The notes under the pieces are model-generated. The model was not told the DNA's origin. It did no database searches and worked only from the letters and a program-made list of their open reading frames with translations. From NCBI RefSeq assembly GCF_018614415.1, contig NZ_JAGGOO010000058.1:1-42075 (forward strand): a stretch of 42,075 bases of DNA. Reading direction: 5' to 3'. Shown piece after piece: positions 41,841-42,075 of the stretch (positions are counted from its first letter, which is position 1; each line of letters begins with the position of its first letter). The stretch is from Streptomyces sp. ISL-12. Its GTDB lineage: Bacteria > Actinomycetota > Actinomycetes > Streptomycetales > Streptomycetaceae. Made by a program: the position numbers and the translations under genes.

Positions 41841-42075
41841 ATGGCAGCTGAACAAATGGCCGATCGCCCGGAGGACGCCCTCGGCCCGGACACTCCCGGG
41901 CCGGACACTCCCGCCACGACCGCCTCCGCCCGGGACGCCGCCACCACGGCGATCCCCGCCGAAAACACCAGCACCCCAGCCACCCCCGCCACAACGGCCC
42001 CCACCCGCGACCCCCCCACCACAGCCACCAAGTCCCCAGCGGGCCCCACCCGCGACACCAGCACCACAGCCACCC
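41841..42075 (+). CDS. Unidentified protein, N-terminal fragment (3' partial)
   Basis: An open frame from ATG 41841 to the window edge gives 78 residues starting MAAEQMADRPEDALGPDTPG. GGCGGGGGC lies about 4 nt upstream as a ribosome site. The visible part is Thr/Pro/Ala-rich and of low complexity, with GPDTP twice (from a repeat of CCGGACACTCCCG) and PTRD-type repeats near 42000-42060. It looks like a disordered N-terminal linker preceding a domain that lies outside the window. I cannot name the product. Real translation is likely from position and codon use, but the evidence is limited. Confidence 0.5.
   Translation, partial: MAAEQMADRPEDALGPDTPGPDTPATTASARDAATTAIPAENTSTPATPATTAPTRDPPTTATKSPAGPTRDTSTTAT

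Overview
The window is a very GC-rich stretch with strong G/C at third codon positions, GTG starts and tightly packed genes. The gene content is typical of Streptomyces: a mycothiol-dependent isomerase family protein, a bacterial proteasome activator, two branched-chain keto-acid dehydrogenase operons and a K15-type DD-transpeptidase. The gene order agrees with what I remember of the core chromosome of S. coelicolor around SCO3790-SCO3832. That places it a few dozen genes from oriC, but this is recollection, not a search. Two perfect copies of the Streptomyces parS sequence and one perfect DnaA box fit an origin-proximal location.

Layout. 1-4.6 kb (+): the end of a vWA/TerF-like protein, metG, a bacterial PH-domain protein and a pyruvyl-transferase-like protein. 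4.7-11.5 kb: aspS (-), a PAS-GAF-PP2C-ATPase signalling protein (+), an AI-2E family permease (-), a pirin (-) and an SseB-domain protein (-). 11.6-15.2 kb (+): an acyl-CoA dehydrogenase, an M18 aminopeptidase and a small membrane protein. 15.2-19 kb: a cupin gene divergent from a DJ-1/AraC regulator that is translationally coupled to a LURP-one-like protein, then a mycothiol-type isomerase and a SnoaL-like protein. 19-22 kb: a GntR-MFS operon (-) and the DD-transpeptidase (+). 22-25.8 kb (-): bkd operon 1. 26.3-31.2 kb: an APH-fold kinase (+), a membrane Ser/Thr kinase (-), a proteasome activator (-) and a surface protein (+). 31.2-34.3 kb: a quinone oxidoreductase (-) and a DrrAB-type ABC exporter (+). 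34.3-38 kb (-): a coupled mobA-DUF6457 / moeA / potassium-channel operon. 38-41.7 kb (-): bkd operon 2. The last 235 bases start an unidentified gene (+).

How the genes work together. The two bkd operons each encode E1 alpha, E1 beta and E2 of a branched-chain 2-keto acid dehydrogenase. They supply isobutyryl-, isovaleryl- and 2-methylbutyryl-CoA for branched fatty acids and polyketide starters; E3 is not in the window. MobA-like and MoeA proteins belong to molybdenum-cofactor synthesis. Many genes show a TANNNT -10 box 6-7 nt before the start codon, consistent with leaderless mRNAs. Strong GC-rich hairpins mark most operon ends.

The main anomalies are the parS sites (one sits exactly on a GTGA stop/start overlap), the DnaA box, a run of independent short tandem repeats between 15 and 37 kb (several in frame in protein tails), a large His/Asp/Arg-rich insertion in MoeA, and a possible TTA codon at the start of the APH-fold gene. 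I saw no tRNA, rRNA, CRISPR array, insertion sequence or prophage.
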